64,000 nt of DNA from Cupriavidus pauculus. Its GTDB lineage: Bacteria; Pseudomonadota; Gammaproteobacteria; Burkholderiales; Burkholderiaceae. The first letter of the stretch is position 1. The number at the start of each line of letters is the position of its first letter. Shown here in pieces: positions 16,966 through 26,419 of this stretch. The DNA lies in contig NZ_CP033969.1 in assembly GCF_003854935.1 (NCBI RefSeq), positions 372,001 to 436,000 on the forward strand, given 5' to 3'. The translations under genes were made by a program, and so were the position numbers. Under the pieces are notes generated by a model. That model was not told where the DNA came from. It ran no database searches and saw nothing but the letters and a program-made list of their open reading frames with translations.

Positions 16966-17937
16966 TCAGGCGATCGTCCGCTCGCCAGGATGGCGCGGCG
17001 TCAGGAAATGGCCGCCGTCGGGGCCCGGCGCGGCCATGCCGTCCGGGGTAGCGCCGGGCATGCTGCGCAGCCAGGTATCGAACACCTCCGGCGAATCGCC
17101 ATGGCCCCAGGCCGCGCGCAGTTGCTGCATCAGCGGCGCCAGCGCCTGCGTGTAGCGCTGCGACGCCACATGGGCATGCTCGGCCAGCGCGTCGGTACTT
17201 TCCTGCACCTGGGTGGCCAGTTCGGCCCGTTCCTGGGCGATATCCTTCTCGCGCGTGCCGAGCTGGTTGTACTTCTGGATCAGGAAGCGCTGGTAGTCGC
17301 CGGCTTCCACGCCCTGGGCGGCCTGGGCGTTGACCTGCTCGAAGCGCATGACGATGCTGGCGGTTTCCTGCTCGACGTGCGCCGCCTCCGCGCTGAGCTG
17401 CTGCAGCGCCTCCTGCAGCCGCAGCGCCTCGCGCCGGTGGGTCTGCAGCCGCGACGCCTCGTCGTCGAACGTGCGCTGGGCGGTCAGGTACGCCTGCACC
17501 ACCGGCTGCGGCGCCACCACGAGCAGCGGATCGGCGCCACCGGAGCGGCGGCCCGACAGCAGCGCATCCTCGGGCAGGCGCAGGTTGCCGACATCTTCAA
17601 GCCAGCGGCCCCGGGCCATCACCGTCGCCACCGTGTCCAGCGCCAGCTTGCGCAGCGCCTCGGCGCGCTGCGCCGCCACGGGCTCCGGCCCCTGGGCGGC
17701 GGCGCCGTAGTCCACCACCGGCTGGGCGCCCTGCGCCGCGTGGGCGATGTCAGGCACGCAGGCAGCCACCGTGGTGGCCACCGATTCGGACATGGCCTGC
17801 GCCGACTTGCGCACCGCGCGGCGCAGCTCGAAGCGCGCCAGCAGCATCATCAGCAGGCCGGCCACGAGCCAGGTCAGTATGGTTTCGGCATGGGCCAGCA
17901 GGAAGGCCCGGATCGTTTCCGCATCGAGTTGCAGCAT
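16966..17937 (-). CDS. Unrecognised membrane-anchored coiled-coil protein
   Basis: 323 residues, no family recognised. One hydrophobic segment at about residues 18-36 (TILTWLVAGLLMMLLARF) follows a short N-terminus and is followed by basic residues, suggesting one membrane anchor. A middle section (about 85-160) is Ala/Gln-rich, and 170-280 is strongly heptad-like with many Q, E, A, L and R residues, consistent with a long coiled coil. The C-terminus is Pro/Gly-rich (GATPDGMAAPGPDGG). GGGAGGACAAACCACC precedes ATG 17937. It sits between nudB and aspS on the same strand. An envelope-scaffold or secretion-accessory role is possible but not shown. Confidence 0.75.
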   Translation of the reverse strand: MLQLDAETIRAFLLAHAETILTWLVAGLLMMLLARFELRRAVRKSAQAMSESVATTVAACVPDIAHAAQGAQPVVDYGAAAQGPEPVAAQRAEALRKLALDTVATVMARGRWLEDVGNLRLPEDALLSGRRSGGADPLLVVAPQPVVQAYLTAQRTFDDEASRLQTHRREALRLQEALQQLSAEAAHVEQETASIVMRFEQVNAQAAQGVEAGDYQRFLIQKYNQLGTREKDIAQERAELATQVQESTDALAEHAHVASQRYTQALAPLMQQLRAAWGHGDSPEVFDTWLRSMPGATPDGMAAPGPDGGHFLTPRHPGERTIA

Positions 17938-18072
17938 GGTGGTTTGTCCTCCCGCGTCACGGCCGGCCTTTCGGGTGGGCAAGCATCGCGCGCATCAGGC
18001 AGAAAGACATCATGCGGCGCCGCTTCGTTCCGGGTGGTAACAAATGGAAACGCATCCTTGCGCCGAAAACAA

Positions 18073-18098
18073 GAAAGCCGCGCTTTCGCGCGGCTTTC
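18073..18098 (-). terminator. Intrinsic terminator of aspS
   Basis: GAAAGCCGCG and CGCGGCTTTC form a 10-bp stem, extended by a C-G pair over a TTTC loop. It lies 39 bases past the aspS stop on the minus strand and is followed there by TTGTTTTC. This is a good rho-independent terminator shape and separates aspS from the coiled-coil gene. Confidence 0.85.
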
Positions 18099-18136
18099 GA
18101 TGCCGGAACCGGAATGATCCGGTTTGGCGACGCCGG

Positions 18137-19945
18137 TCAGGCGGTCGTCTTGGGCTCCTGCGCGCGCAGGCGGATATGCAGTTCGCGCAGTTGCTTCTCG
18201 TCGACGGCGCTCGGGGCCTGGGTCAGCAGGTCCTGGGCGCGCTGCGTCTTCGGGAAGGCGATCACGTCGCGGATCGAGTCGGCGCCGGCCATCATCGTCA
18301 CGATGCGGTCCAGGCCGAACGCCAGGCCGCCGTGCGGCGGCGCGCCATACTGCAGCGCGTCCAGCAGGTAGCCGAACTTGGCCCGTGCCTCCTCGTCGCC
18401 GATCTTCAGCGCGCGGAAGACCTTGCTCTGCACGTCCTCGCGGTAGATCCGCACCGAGCCGCCGCCCATTTCCCAGCCGTTCAGCACCATGTCGTACGCC
18501 TTGGCGATGCACTTGCCGGGGTCGGTTTCCAGGTACTGCAGGTGCTCGTCCTTGGGGCTCGTGAACGGGTGGTGCATCGCCACCCAGCGGGCGTCTTCCT
18601 CGTCGTACTCGAACATCGGGAAGTCGATCACCCACAGCGGCTTCCAGGTGTCCTCGAACAGGCCGGTGCTCTTGCCGAACTCCGAATGGCCAATCTTCAG
18701 GCGCAGCGCGCCGATGGCGTCGTTCACGACCTTGGCCTTGTCGGCGCCGAAGAAGATGATGTCGCCGTCCTGGGCTTCGGTGCGCTTCAGGATCTCGGCA
18801 ATCGCCGCGTCGTGCAGGTTCTTGACGATCGGCGACTGCAGGCCGTCACGGCCCTTCGCCACCTCGTTGACCTTGATCCAGGCCAGGCCCTTGGCGCCGT
18901 AGATGGCCACGAACTGCGTGTAGGCGTCGATCTCGCCGCGCGAGATGGCATGGCCGCCCGGCACGCGCAGGCCGACCACGCGGCCGTTCTCGCTGTTGGC
19001 CGGGCCCGAGAACACCTTGAAGTCGACGTCCTTCATCACGTCGGTCAGCTCGGTGAATTCCAGCTTGACGCGCAGGTCGGGCTTGTCCGAGCCAAAGCGC
19101 GCCATGGCCTCGCGGAACTCCATGACCGGGAACTTGGCGTCCAGGTCCACGTCGATCGCGTTCTTGAACACGGTGCGCATCATGTCCTCGAACAGGTCGC
19201 GGATCTCCTGCTCGGTCAGGAACGACGTCTCGCAGTCGATCTGCGTGAATTCGGGCTGGCGGTCGGCGCGCAGGTCCTCGTCGCGGAAGCACTTGGTGAT
19301 CTGGTAGTAGCGGTCGAAGCCCGAGACCATCAGCATCTGCTTGAAGATCTGCGGCGACTGCGGCAGCGCGAAGAAGTGGCCCGGGTTCACGCGGGACGGC
19401 ACCAGGTAGTCGCGCGCGCCCTCGGGCGTGCTCTTGCCCAGCATCGGCGTCTCGATGTCGATGAAGCCCTGGGCGTCCAGGTACTTGCGCACTTCCATCG
19501 CCACCTTGTAGCGCAGGCGCAGGTTGTACTGCATCTGCGGGCGGCGCAGGTCCAGCACGCGGTGCGTGAGGCGCGTGGTTTCCGACAGGTTGTCGTCGTC
19601 GAGCTGGAACGGCGGCGTGACCGACGGGTTCAGCACGGTCAGCTCGTGGCACAGCACCTCGATCTTGCCCGACGTCAGGTTGGCGTTCTCGGTGCCGGCC
19701 GGGCGCGGACGCACCTTGCCCACCACGCGGATGCAGAACTCGTTGCGGATTTCCTCGGCCGCCTTGAACATCTCCGGGCGGTCCGGATCGCACACCACCT
19801 GCACCAGGCCCTCGCGGTCGCGCAGGTCGACGAAGATCACGCCACCATGGTCGCGGCGGCGCTGCACCCAGCCCGTCAGGGCCACTTCCTGGCCGGTCAG
19901 TTGTTCGGTCACCAGACCGCAGTAGTGTGTACGCATGGAAGACAT
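18137..19945 (-). CDS. aspS: Aspartate-tRNA ligase
   Basis: 602-residue class II aminoacyl-tRNA synthetase, full length for the bacterial type. The N-terminal OB-fold binds the anticodon ([26 protein letters not shown]). Motif 2 is [19 protein letters not shown] and motif 3 [13 protein letters not shown]. The bacterial GAD insertion lies between them. Start ATG 19945 (MSSMRTHYC) fits homologues; an ATG at 19936 is an alternative. It is the third gene of the operon FmdB, DUF502, aspS and is followed by a clear terminator. Burkholderiaceae enzymes of this kind are often non-discriminating (Asp/Asn), but that cannot be decided here. Confidence 0.97.
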   Translation of the reverse strand: MSSMRTHYCGLVTEQLTGQEVALTGWVQRRRDHGGVIFVDLRDREGLVQVVCDPDRPEMFKAAEEIRNEFCIRVVGKVRPRPAGTENANLTSGKIEVLCHELTVLNPSVTPPFQLDDDNLSETTRLTHRVLDLRRPQMQYNLRLRYKVAMEVRKYLDAQGFIDIETPMLGKSTPEGARDYLVPSRVNPGHFFALPQSPQIFKQMLMVSGFDRYYQITKCFRDEDLRADRQPEFTQIDCETSFLTEQEIRDLFEDMMRTVFKNAIDVDLDAKFPVMEFREAMARFGSDKPDLRVKLEFTELTDVMKDVDFKVFSGPANSENGRVVGLRVPGGHAISRGEIDAYTQFVAIYGAKGLAWIKVNEVAKGRDGLQSPIVKNLHDAAIAEILKRTEAQDGDIIFFGADKAKVVNDAIGALRLKIGHSEFGKSTGLFEDTWKPLWVIDFPMFEYDEEDARWVAMHHPFTSPKDEHLQYLETDPGKCIAKAYDMVLNGWEMGGGSVRIYREDVQSKVFRALKIGDEEARAKFGYLLDALQYGAPPHGGLAFGLDRIVTMMAGADSIRDVIAFPKTQRAQDLLTQAPSAVDEKQLRELHIRLRAQEPKTTA

Positions 19946-19994
19946 AGGAGAGAGTCCCTGTAAGACGCGGCACGCCGGGCGCGCCGCGCGAGAA

Positions 19995-20687
19995 TCAGTT
20001 GGTATGGGTGTCGGCAACTTCGTCGGCGGCGGTCACGGCGTCGGCCGGGCGGCCCTCGCCGTTCCTGCGCGGCAGCTCCGTGGGCGCCACGACGCCCATC
20101 GACACGATGTACTTGAGCGCCGCGTCGACGCTCATGTCCAGCTCGATGGTGTCGGCCTTCGGCATCATCAGGAAGAAGCCGGAAGTCGGGTTCGGCGTGG
20201 TCGGCACGTACACGCTGACGTATTCGCCTTGCAGGTGATTCTGCACGTCTCCGCCCGGTCGCCCGGTCAGAAATGCAATGGTCCACGATCCCTCGCGCGG
20301 ATACTGCACCAGCAGCGCCTTGCGGAATGCGTTGCCGGACGACGACAGCAGCGTGTCCGACACCTGCTTGACACTGGTGTAGATCGGCCCGACCACGGGG
20401 ATATGGCCCAGCAGCGCCTCCCACCAGCGCACCAGCCGCTGCCCGATGAAGTTGTGCGTCAGCACCCCCACCAGCAGGATGAACAGCAGCGTCAGGATGG
20501 CGCCCAGCCCGGGGATGCGGCGCCCGAACAGGTTTTCGGGCTGCCACGCCAGCGGCAGCAGGGCCATGCTCTGGTCCATCGTGCCGATGATCAGGTTCAG
20601 CACCCACAGCGTGATGCCCAGCGGCACCAGGACGAGCAGCCCGGTCAGGAACCAGGTCTTGATGGCGGACGTTTTCTTGGTAGCCAC
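19995..20687 (-). CDS. DUF502 family inner-membrane protein
   Basis: 230 residues. Two hydrophobic segments stand at about 11-35 ([19 protein letters not shown]) and 60-80 ([13 protein letters not shown]), followed by the family motif [18 protein letters not shown] and a soluble domain ending in a disordered tail. DUF502 proteins have no established function. The gene lies 14 bases after the FmdB-like gene and 49 before aspS; the three form a unit that is common in betaproteobacteria. The start codon is supported by length and by the [13 protein letters not shown] beginning usual in the family. Confidence 0.92.
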   Translation of the reverse strand: MATKKTSAIKTWFLTGLLVLVPLGITLWVLNLIIGTMDQSMALLPLAWQPENLFGRRIPGLGAILTLLFILLVGVLTHNFIGQRLVRWWEALLGHIPVVGPIYTSVKQVSDTLLSSSGNAFRKALLVQYPREGSWTIAFLTGRPGGDVQNHLQGEYVSVYVPTTPNPTSGFFLMMPKADTIELDMSVDAALKYIVSMGVVAPTELPRRNGEGRPADAVTAADEVADTHTN

Positions 20688-20701
20688 GGTGTGCCCGGCA
20701 C

Positions 20702-21040
20702 TCAGTGGCTGGCGCTCGAGCCGGCGCCGCCGCCGGACGGGGCGGCCGATGCCGTGGAGGAAGCCGGGGCGGTGCCCGCCGACGCGGCCGGGGCGGCCGA
20801 CGCGCCGTCAGCGGCCGGGGCGTTGCCCGAAGCCGTGGCGCTGGTGCCGCCGCTGCCGCCGCGGAAATCCGTCACGTACCAGCCCGAGCCCTTGAGCTGG
20901 AAGCCGGCCGCGGTCAGTTGCTTCTTGAAGGTCCCGGCGGCGCCGCAGGATGGGCAGTCCGTGAGCGGGGCATCGCTCATCTTCTGCAGCACATCGCGCC
21001 CGTGGCCGCAGGCGTCGCAACGGTAGGCATAGATCGGCAT
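20702..21040 (-). CDS. FmdB family zinc-ribbon protein with low-complexity tail
   Basis: 112 residues. The first 60 or so form the FmdB/CxxC zinc ribbon (MPIYAYRCDACGH, CPSCGAAGTFKKQLTAAGF) with two CxxC pairs for one metal, ending in GSGWYVTDF. The rest is almost only Ala, Ser, Gly and Pro and is probably disordered. FmdB-type proteins are named after a putative formamidase regulator, but their function is unknown. It is the first gene of the DUF502-aspS operon. A perfect TATAAT on the minus strand lies about 110 bases upstream. Confidence 0.92.
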   Translation of the reverse strand: MPIYAYRCDACGHGRDVLQKMSDAPLTDCPSCGAAGTFKKQLTAAGFQLKGSGWYVTDFRGGSGGTSATASGNAPAADGASAAPAASAGTAPASSTASAAPSGGGAGSSASH

Positions 21041-21148
21041 GGTTCTTTCGTGGAATCTGAACGTAAAACGGGTAGATGGCAGCGCCGCCCCGGATCGACA
21101 AGGGTGCGGACCCAAAAAAACGGCATGCGCGGCGATGCAAAGCCTCGG

Positions 21149-21154
21149 ATTATA
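21149..21154 (-). promoter_or_regulatory. TATAAT -10 box for the FmdB-DUF502-aspS operon
   Basis: The minus strand reads GGTTTATAATCC here, a consensus sigma70 -10 in otherwise GC-rich DNA, placing the transcript start about 100 bases before ATG 21040. The -35 region (around CGGTAG) is poor. The 196-base gap 21041-21236 shows nothing else clear. Confidence 0.5.
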
Positions 21155-21236
21155 AACCGTCGGCGGGGCGTCTACCGGGAGGAAATGGGGGCTTTCGGGG
21201 GCGTAATCGTCGCGATGCCGTCCCGCCACTTAAAAG

Positions 21237-22673
21237 TTAAGCAATATGCACTTCTCGGACCTGCGGCCGGTCGCTGATCCACTGCGGTAGCAGCGACCCG
21301 AACACCATGCCGCCGATCGAGAACAGCAGGCCAACCATCTGCGGCGGCACCGTCGCGTCGGCAAAGGCGACCTCGCAGGTCAGCCACGACGTCAGCCCCA
21401 GGATGATGGCCAGCAGGCCGCCCTGCCGCGTGGCCGGCTTCCAGAACAGCCCGAACGCCAGCGGCACGAACGCCGACACCAGCGTCACCTTGTAGGCGTT
21501 CTCGACCATGTGGAAGATCGACAGGTGCGAATTCAGCGCGAACAGCGTGACCAGCGTCGTGAACACCAGCACCACCGCCTGCATCACGCGCAGGAACTGC
21601 TTGTCGCTCAAGTGGCGGAAATACGGCCGCAGGATGTTCTCCGCGAACGTCACCGACGGCGCCAGCAGCGTGGCCGACGCGCAGCTCTTGATGGCCGACA
21701 GCAGCGCGCCGAAGAACATGACCTGCGCGAACATCGGCGCGTGGGTCAGGATCAACTGCGGCAGGATCAGTTGGGAATCGGAATTGATGTATTTCTCGAC
21801 CATCTGCGGGTCGATCATCGTGGCCGAATAGGCCAGGAACATCGGGATGAACGCGAAGAAGAAGTACAGCACGCCGCCCAGCACCGACGCGCGCCCGGCG
21901 ATCTGCTCGGTCTTCGACGACGTGACGCGCTGGAACACGTCCTGCTGCGGGATCGACCCCAGCATCATCGTGAACAGCGCCGCCGCAAACCCGATGATCT
22001 GCACCAGGTCCAGCGACGGCAGGAACTCGAACTTGCCCGCCGCAGCCGCGTGGGACACCACGGCCGACACGCCGCCGGCCTGGCCGCTCACCTCGTAGCC
22101 GATATAGAGCAGGCCGATCACGATGATGATCATCTGGATGAAATCGGTCACCGCCACCGACCACATGCCGCCGAACAGCGTATAGACCAGCACGCTGGCC
22201 GCGCCGATCATCATGCCGGCGTCCTGCGACAGCGCGCCGTCGGACACCGTGTAGAACACCAGCCCCAGCGCCTTGATCTGGGCGGCCACCCAGCCCAGGT
22301 ACGACACCACGATGCACAGCGTGGTCAGCACTTCGGCCAGGCGCCCGTAGCGGTTGTGATAGTAGTCGCCGATCGTCAGCAGGTTCATCCGGTACAGCGG
22401 CCGGGCGAAGAACAGGCCCACGAGGATCAGGCAGAGCGAGGAGCCAAACGGGTCCGAGACCACGCCGGACAGCCCTTCCTTGAGGAACACGGCCGGGATG
22501 CCCAGCACGGTCTCAGAGCCGAACCATGTGGCAAACACCGTGGCGGTGACGATGTAGAACGGCAGGCTGCGGCCGGCCACGGCAAAGTCGGCGGTGCCCT
22601 TGACGCGCAGCGCCGCCCACAGGCCGATGCCGACCGAGATAACCCAATAGGTGATGACGAACCAGATCAGCAT
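21237..22673 (-). CDS. Sodium:solute symporter family protein
   Basis: 478-residue SSS-family transporter with about 12-13 hydrophobic segments over its whole length. Family marks include FAVAGRSLPFYIVTATVFATWFGSETVLGIPA near residues 30-60, IGDYYHNRYGR, and GSIPQQDVFQRVTSSKTE in the middle, resembling the proline/pantothenate branch. It would couple Na+ entry to uptake of an organic solute; the substrate is not evident. The gene stands alone between the FmdB operon and ubiB. A 16-base perfect palindrome lies 222 bases upstream of its ATG and could be its operator. Confidence 0.9.
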   Translation of the reverse strand: MLIWFVITYWVISVGIGLWAALRVKGTADFAVAGRSLPFYIVTATVFATWFGSETVLGIPAVFLKEGLSGVVSDPFGSSLCLILVGLFFARPLYRMNLLTIGDYYHNRYGRLAEVLTTLCIVVSYLGWVAAQIKALGLVFYTVSDGALSQDAGMMIGAASVLVYTLFGGMWSVAVTDFIQMIIIVIGLLYIGYEVSGQAGGVSAVVSHAAAAGKFEFLPSLDLVQIIGFAAALFTMMLGSIPQQDVFQRVTSSKTEQIAGRASVLGGVLYFFFAFIPMFLAYSATMIDPQMVEKYINSDSQLILPQLILTHAPMFAQVMFFGALLSAIKSCASATLLAPSVTFAENILRPYFRHLSDKQFLRVMQAVVLVFTTLVTLFALNSHLSIFHMVENAYKVTLVSAFVPLAFGLFWKPATRQGGLLAIILGLTSWLTCEVAFADATVPPQMVGLLFSIGGMVFGSLLPQWISDRPQVREVHIA

Positions 22674-22895
22674 GCCGCTGCCCTATCCCAATGTGCCAGA
22701 GATGCCCTGGAGGCGAAAAACCGAATGCCGGCCGGTGGCCTGGGATGTCCCGGGCCGACTCCGCCCGGAGTCCAATTCATCGGTCGGGGCCGCGGGCGCC
22801 CTGGAACGGGCAGAGGCGGTCGTAGCCGAATCAAAACGCGGATTATAGCGACGGAGACTTTTCCGGTCGAAAAAAATTCCCAGACAGCCGCCAAA

Positions 22896-22911
22896 TGCAC
22901 GAATTCGTGCA
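22896..22911. promoter_or_regulatory. 16-base perfect palindrome between ubiB and the symporter gene
   Basis: TGCACGAATTCGTGCA is a perfect dyad, with AAA and CAAA flanks that extend an imperfect symmetry. It is 27 bases past the ubiB stop and 222 bases before the symporter start, both on the minus strand. No U-run follows closely, so an operator is more likely than a terminator. Confidence 0.45.
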
Positions 22912-22937
22912 CAAATGTGTTGTTTGCGGGATTTTCG

Positions 22938-24515
22938 CTACCAGTACCCGGCCCAGGCCATCGCCTGGACGATCACGATGCCGGCCAGGAAGCCACCCAT
23001 CAGCAGCAACGCCGTGGACAGCCGCCGGTTGGTCCGCCGTTGCTCGATCACAAGCTGGGCCAGCAGCCGTTCCTGCTCGCCGTTGCCCTGCAGCGCCCGG
23101 CGTTCCAGGAACTGGTGGGCCAGGCGCGGGAAGTCCGGCAGCATCTTGGCCCACTGCGGCGCCTCCACCTTGACCCGCTCCCAGGCGCCCTTCCAGCCCA
23201 CCTGCTCGTACATCCACCGTTCCAGGAACGGCTTGGCGGTCTTCCAGAGATCCAGGTCGGGATCGAGCTGGCGGCCCAGCCCTTCGATATTGAGCAGCGT
23301 CTTTTGCAGCAGCACCAGTTGTGGCTGAATCTCCACATTGAAGCGGCGCGAGGTCTGGAACAGCCGCATCAGCACCATGCCCAGCGAGATTTCGCGCAGC
23401 GGCTTGTCGAAGTACGGCTCGCAGCAAGCGCGCACGGCCGACTCCAGTTCCTCGACGCGTGTCTCGGCCGGCACCCAGCCCGACTCCACGTGCAGCAGCG
23501 CCACGCGGTGGTAGTCACGCCGGAAGAAAGCGATGAAGTTCTGCGCCAGGTAGTTCTTGTCGAATTCGGACAGCGCGCCGACGATCCCGAAGTCCAGCGC
23601 GATGTAGCGCCCGAACGTCTCCGGCTGCACCGACACCAGGATGTTGCCCGGATGCATGTCGGCGTGGAAGAAGCCGTCGCGGAACACCTGCGTGAAGAAA
23701 ATCTCGACGCCTTCCTCGGCCAGCTTGTGCATGTCGACGCCAGCGGCCTTCAGCGACTCCGTCCGCGAGATCGGGATGCCATGCATCCGCTCCATCGTGA
23801 ACACGGTGCTGGTACACCAGTCCCAGTACACCTCGGGCACGCACAGCAGCTCGCTGTCGGCAAAGTTGCGGCGTAGCTGGCTGGCGTTGGCCGCCTCGAT
23901 CATCAGGTCCAGTTCGTCATGCAGGTACTTGTCGAACTCGGCCACCACCTCGCGCGGCTTCAGGCGCCGGCCGTCGACCCAGACCCGCTCCAGCCACGTG
24001 GCCATGTCGCCCATCAGCGCCAGGTCGCTGTCGATGACCGGCAGCATGCCCGGCCGCAGCACCTTCACGGCCACCTCGCGGCCATGGTTCGGCCCGCCGC
24101 GCAGCGTGGCAAAGTGCACCTGGGCGATGGACGCGCTGGCCACCGGTTGCAGCTCGAAATTCTCGTACAGGTCGCCCAGCGGCCGACCCAGCGACTTCTC
24201 GATGATCTTCACCGCCAGCGCCGAATCGAACGGCGGCACCTGGTCCTGCAGCTTGGCCAGTTCGTCGGCGATGTCGGGCGGCATCAGGTCGCGCCGGGTG
24301 GACAGCACCTGCCCGAACTTGACGAAGATCGGGCCCAGCGCGGTCAGCGCCAGCCGCAACCGCTCGCCGCGCGGCTGCTCCAGCTTGCGGCCGATGGTGA
24401 TGACGCGAACCAGAAACTTGATGCGCCGGCTCTTGAAACCGGACAGCACGAGTTCGTCGAGCCCGTAGTACAGGACGACGAAGATGATCTTGCAGAGACG
24501 CAGCAGGCGGGTCAT
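22938..24515 (-). CDS. ubiB: Ubiquinone biosynthesis regulatory protein kinase UbiB
   Basis: 525-residue atypical kinase/ATPase of the ADCK/COQ8 family, needed for ubiquinone synthesis at the membrane. The KxGQ motif is in [16 protein letters not shown] (about residues 64-80), the alanine-rich loop in ASASIAQVH, the lysine in VAVKV, the catalytic segment in HADMHPGN and the metal motif in LDFG. The C-terminus has a hydrophobic anchor ([14 protein letters not shown]). It lies 56 bases after ubiJ and probably shares its transcript. Confidence 0.96.
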   Translation of the reverse strand: MTRLLRLCKIIFVVLYYGLDELVLSGFKSRRIKFLVRVITIGRKLEQPRGERLRLALTALGPIFVKFGQVLSTRRDLMPPDIADELAKLQDQVPPFDSALAVKIIEKSLGRPLGDLYENFELQPVASASIAQVHFATLRGGPNHGREVAVKVLRPGMLPVIDSDLALMGDMATWLERVWVDGRRLKPREVVAEFDKYLHDELDLMIEAANASQLRRNFADSELLCVPEVYWDWCTSTVFTMERMHGIPISRTESLKAAGVDMHKLAEEGVEIFFTQVFRDGFFHADMHPGNILVSVQPETFGRYIALDFGIVGALSEFDKNYLAQNFIAFFRRDYHRVALLHVESGWVPAETRVEELESAVRACCEPYFDKPLREISLGMVLMRLFQTSRRFNVEIQPQLVLLQKTLLNIEGLGRQLDPDLDLWKTAKPFLERWMYEQVGWKGAWERVKVEAPQWAKMLPDFPRLAHQFLERRALQGNGEQERLLAQLVIEQRRTNRRLSTALLLMGGFLAGIVIVQAMAWAGYW

Positions 24516-24571
24516 TCGGGATGTTCAGGTGGCAGCGCCGCGCGGGGCGGCAACGGGGGACGGCATGGCGG

Positions 24572-25249
24572 TTAGCGGTGGGCCGACGGGAGCGAGCCCG
24601 GCGCGTGATCCCCCTGTCCGCCCCCGCGTTCCAGGCGTTCCAGCCGTTTTTCGAGCCGCGCCAGGTCGTCGCGCAGCCGTGCCACATCGGCGCCGAACCC
24701 GTCGAGCGCGGAATGCCGCACCAGGGTCGGCTGTTCGTCCAGCAGGTATTCGGTCACATTGTCGAGCAGGGCCCGGCCAACGCGGGTGGCGCTTTCATGC
24801 GCCTGGCGCGCGCCGTCCACCACGCGCTGCGCCACGCTATCGCTGATCGGGCCGCCCATCACGCCACGCAGCGCGCGCGACAGGTCTTCGGCCGCATCCC
24901 AGCGCAGGTTGCGCGCCAGCGTCGACACCGCATTGGCCAACTCGGCGTCGCCGTCTATCCGCACATGGCGCATCGCGGCGGCCTGGCCGCCCTCGGCCAC
25001 GTCGGCCACCACCAGCGGCCATTGCTGCAGCGGCACGATCAGCGTCACGGCCGCCACCTCGGACTCGGCCGCCCGCTCGATGCAGCCCTGATCGGTGATC
25101 CGCAGCGACAGCGCAAACGCGGCGGCATCGAACCGGATCACGCGGCCGGCAAACGGGGCCAGCAGGCTGCAGGCCCATGGCTCCTGTTCGATCAGGTGAT
25201 TCAACGCGGCGACGATCGGCGCGGCCAGCGGTGAGGGCAAGGCGTTCAT
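24572..25249 (-). CDS. ubiJ: Ubiquinone biosynthesis accessory factor UbiJ (SCP2 domain)
   Basis: 225 residues with an N-terminal SCP2-type lipid-binding domain (about 15-115: VIRFDAAAFALSLRI, VTLIVPLQQWPLVV, VRIDGDAELANAV) and a C-terminal helical tail rich in Arg, Leu and Glu. UbiJ with UbiK assembles the Ubi enzymes around the hydrophobic intermediates. Start at ATG 25249 (MNALPSPL); a frame to 25279 adds residues that overlap the terminator region. Its position between the Tim44-like gene and ubiB is the usual one. A terminator lies just upstream, so ubiJ-ubiB must have a promoter in a very short gap or depend on readthrough. Confidence 0.92.
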   Translation of the reverse strand: MNALPSPLAAPIVAALNHLIEQEPWACSLLAPFAGRVIRFDAAAFALSLRITDQGCIERAAESEVAAVTLIVPLQQWPLVVADVAEGGQAAAMRHVRIDGDAELANAVSTLARNLRWDAAEDLSRALRGVMGGPISDSVAQRVVDGARQAHESATRVGRALLDNVTEYLLDEQPTLVRHSALDGFGADVARLRDDLARLEKRLERLERGGGQGDHAPGSLPSAHR

Positions 25250-25285
25250 GGCGTCGGGTATCCGGGCAGTGCTGCCCAATAAAAA

Positions 25286-25307
25286 AGGCCCACGCTTACG
25301 TGGGCCT
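25286..25307 (-). terminator. Intrinsic terminator after the Tim44-like gene
   Basis: AGGCCCACG and CGTGGGCCT form a 9-bp stem with a CTTA loop. On the minus strand it is followed directly by TTTTTTATTGGG. It stands 62 bases past the Tim44-like stop and 36 bases before the ubiJ start. Confidence 0.9.
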
Positions 25308-25368
25308 CCATTCTAAGCTACTCGGCCGCCGCTTCATGTCATCCATGCGCCGACGGCCCAGACGCCAC

Positions 25369-26370
25369 TCAGGATTCCTGCTGGATGCCGGCCAGCAGCC
25401 AGCCGCCGTCGCCGGACGCCGACTTGGCCAGGTTCCACACCTCGCCGAACGGCTGCGCCGGCTCGCCGGCGGTCTCGCGGATCATGCCCGAGAAGCGCAC
25501 GCTGGCAACGTGCTGCGACGGCGTCGACTCGATGCCGAGCAGCTGGGCTTCCAGCGTGACGACGTCGGTCTTGTTGACGGCCACTCCGCGGTCGGACAGG
25601 TCCATCTTGATCTCGGCAAACATTTCCGGCGTGGTGAATTCGCGGATGTCGTCGAGGTTGCCGGCATCCCAGGCGGCCTGCAGGCGGACGTAGTGAACCT
25701 TGGCATTGCGCAGGAACGCTTCGGTATCGAAGTCGGCCGGCACGCCCCACGGCTGCTGCACCGTTGCCGCCGCGGCACCCGCGGCCGCGCCACCCATCAC
25801 GGGGTTGGCCGCCGCGCCACCGTAGCCACCGGCCGGCTGCACCGGTTCGGCCTGGCGCAGCGTCGGTTCGGTGTTGCGCTCCATGCCGCCAAACGGCGAG
25901 TTATTGCCCTGGCTGTTGCCCATGCCGGCATAGGCCGGGGTCCGCGACCGGGCCGCGCCGCCGCGGAACTTGCGGATCAGCCAGAACGCGATCATGGCGA
26001 TGATGGCGATCAGGATGGCGTTGGCCAGGAAGCTGGCCGCCGCGCCACCCAGGCCGAAGTGCGACAGCAGGTAGCCAAGACCCAGGCCGGCTGCCAGGCC
26101 GCCGAGCATGCCGCCCCAGTTACGCTTCGGGGCGGCCGCGGCTGCCGTGCCGGCGGCGCCGGCCGTGGCCGGTGCGGCCTGCTGCGCGGGCTGCTGGGCC
26201 GGCGCGGTCTGTTGCGGCGGCGTGGCCTGGCGCTGCTGCGTCACCGTCGACGATTGCTTGCCGACGCTGCGCGACCCGCCCAGGCGTTTCGCGTTGGCGT
26301 CCAGCGCTGCCCCCAGGGCCAGCGTCGCCATCAGCGACACGGCCAGGAATTTTCCACGAAAAGAAGACAT
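25369..26370 (-). CDS. Tim44-like domain protein
   Basis: 333 residues. An N-terminal signal or anchor (about 8-27) is followed by a Gln/Ala/Pro-rich stretch (about 45-85), two glycine-rich hydrophobic segments (LGGLAAGLGLGYLLSHFGL and ANAILIAIIAMIAFWLI, about 88-135), then another low-complexity region. A C-terminal Tim44-like domain (about 210-330) ends in a β-rich part. In mitochondria the fold binds membranes and import motors; in bacteria the role is unknown. It lies 49 bases after ubiE, so it may support membrane association of ubiquinone or respiratory complexes. A terminator follows. Confidence 0.88.
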   Translation of the reverse strand: MSSFRGKFLAVSLMATLALGAALDANAKRLGGSRSVGKQSSTVTQQRQATPPQQTAPAQQPAQQAAPATAGAAGTAAAAAPKRNWGGMLGGLAAGLGLGYLLSHFGLGGAAASFLANAILIAIIAMIAFWLIRKFRGGAARSRTPAYAGMGNSQGNNSPFGGMERNTEPTLRQAEPVQPAGGYGGAAANPVMGGAAAGAAAATVQQPWGVPADFDTEAFLRNAKVHYVRLQAAWDAGNLDDIREFTTPEMFAEIKMDLSDRGVAVNKTDVVTLEAQLLGIESTPSQHVASVRFSGMIRETAGEPAQPFGEVWNLAKSASGDGGWLLAGIQQES

Positions 26371-26419
26371 TTTTAGCTTTCCCCTGTCATTTCCGGCCTA
26401 TGCGGCCGAACATGGCGAA

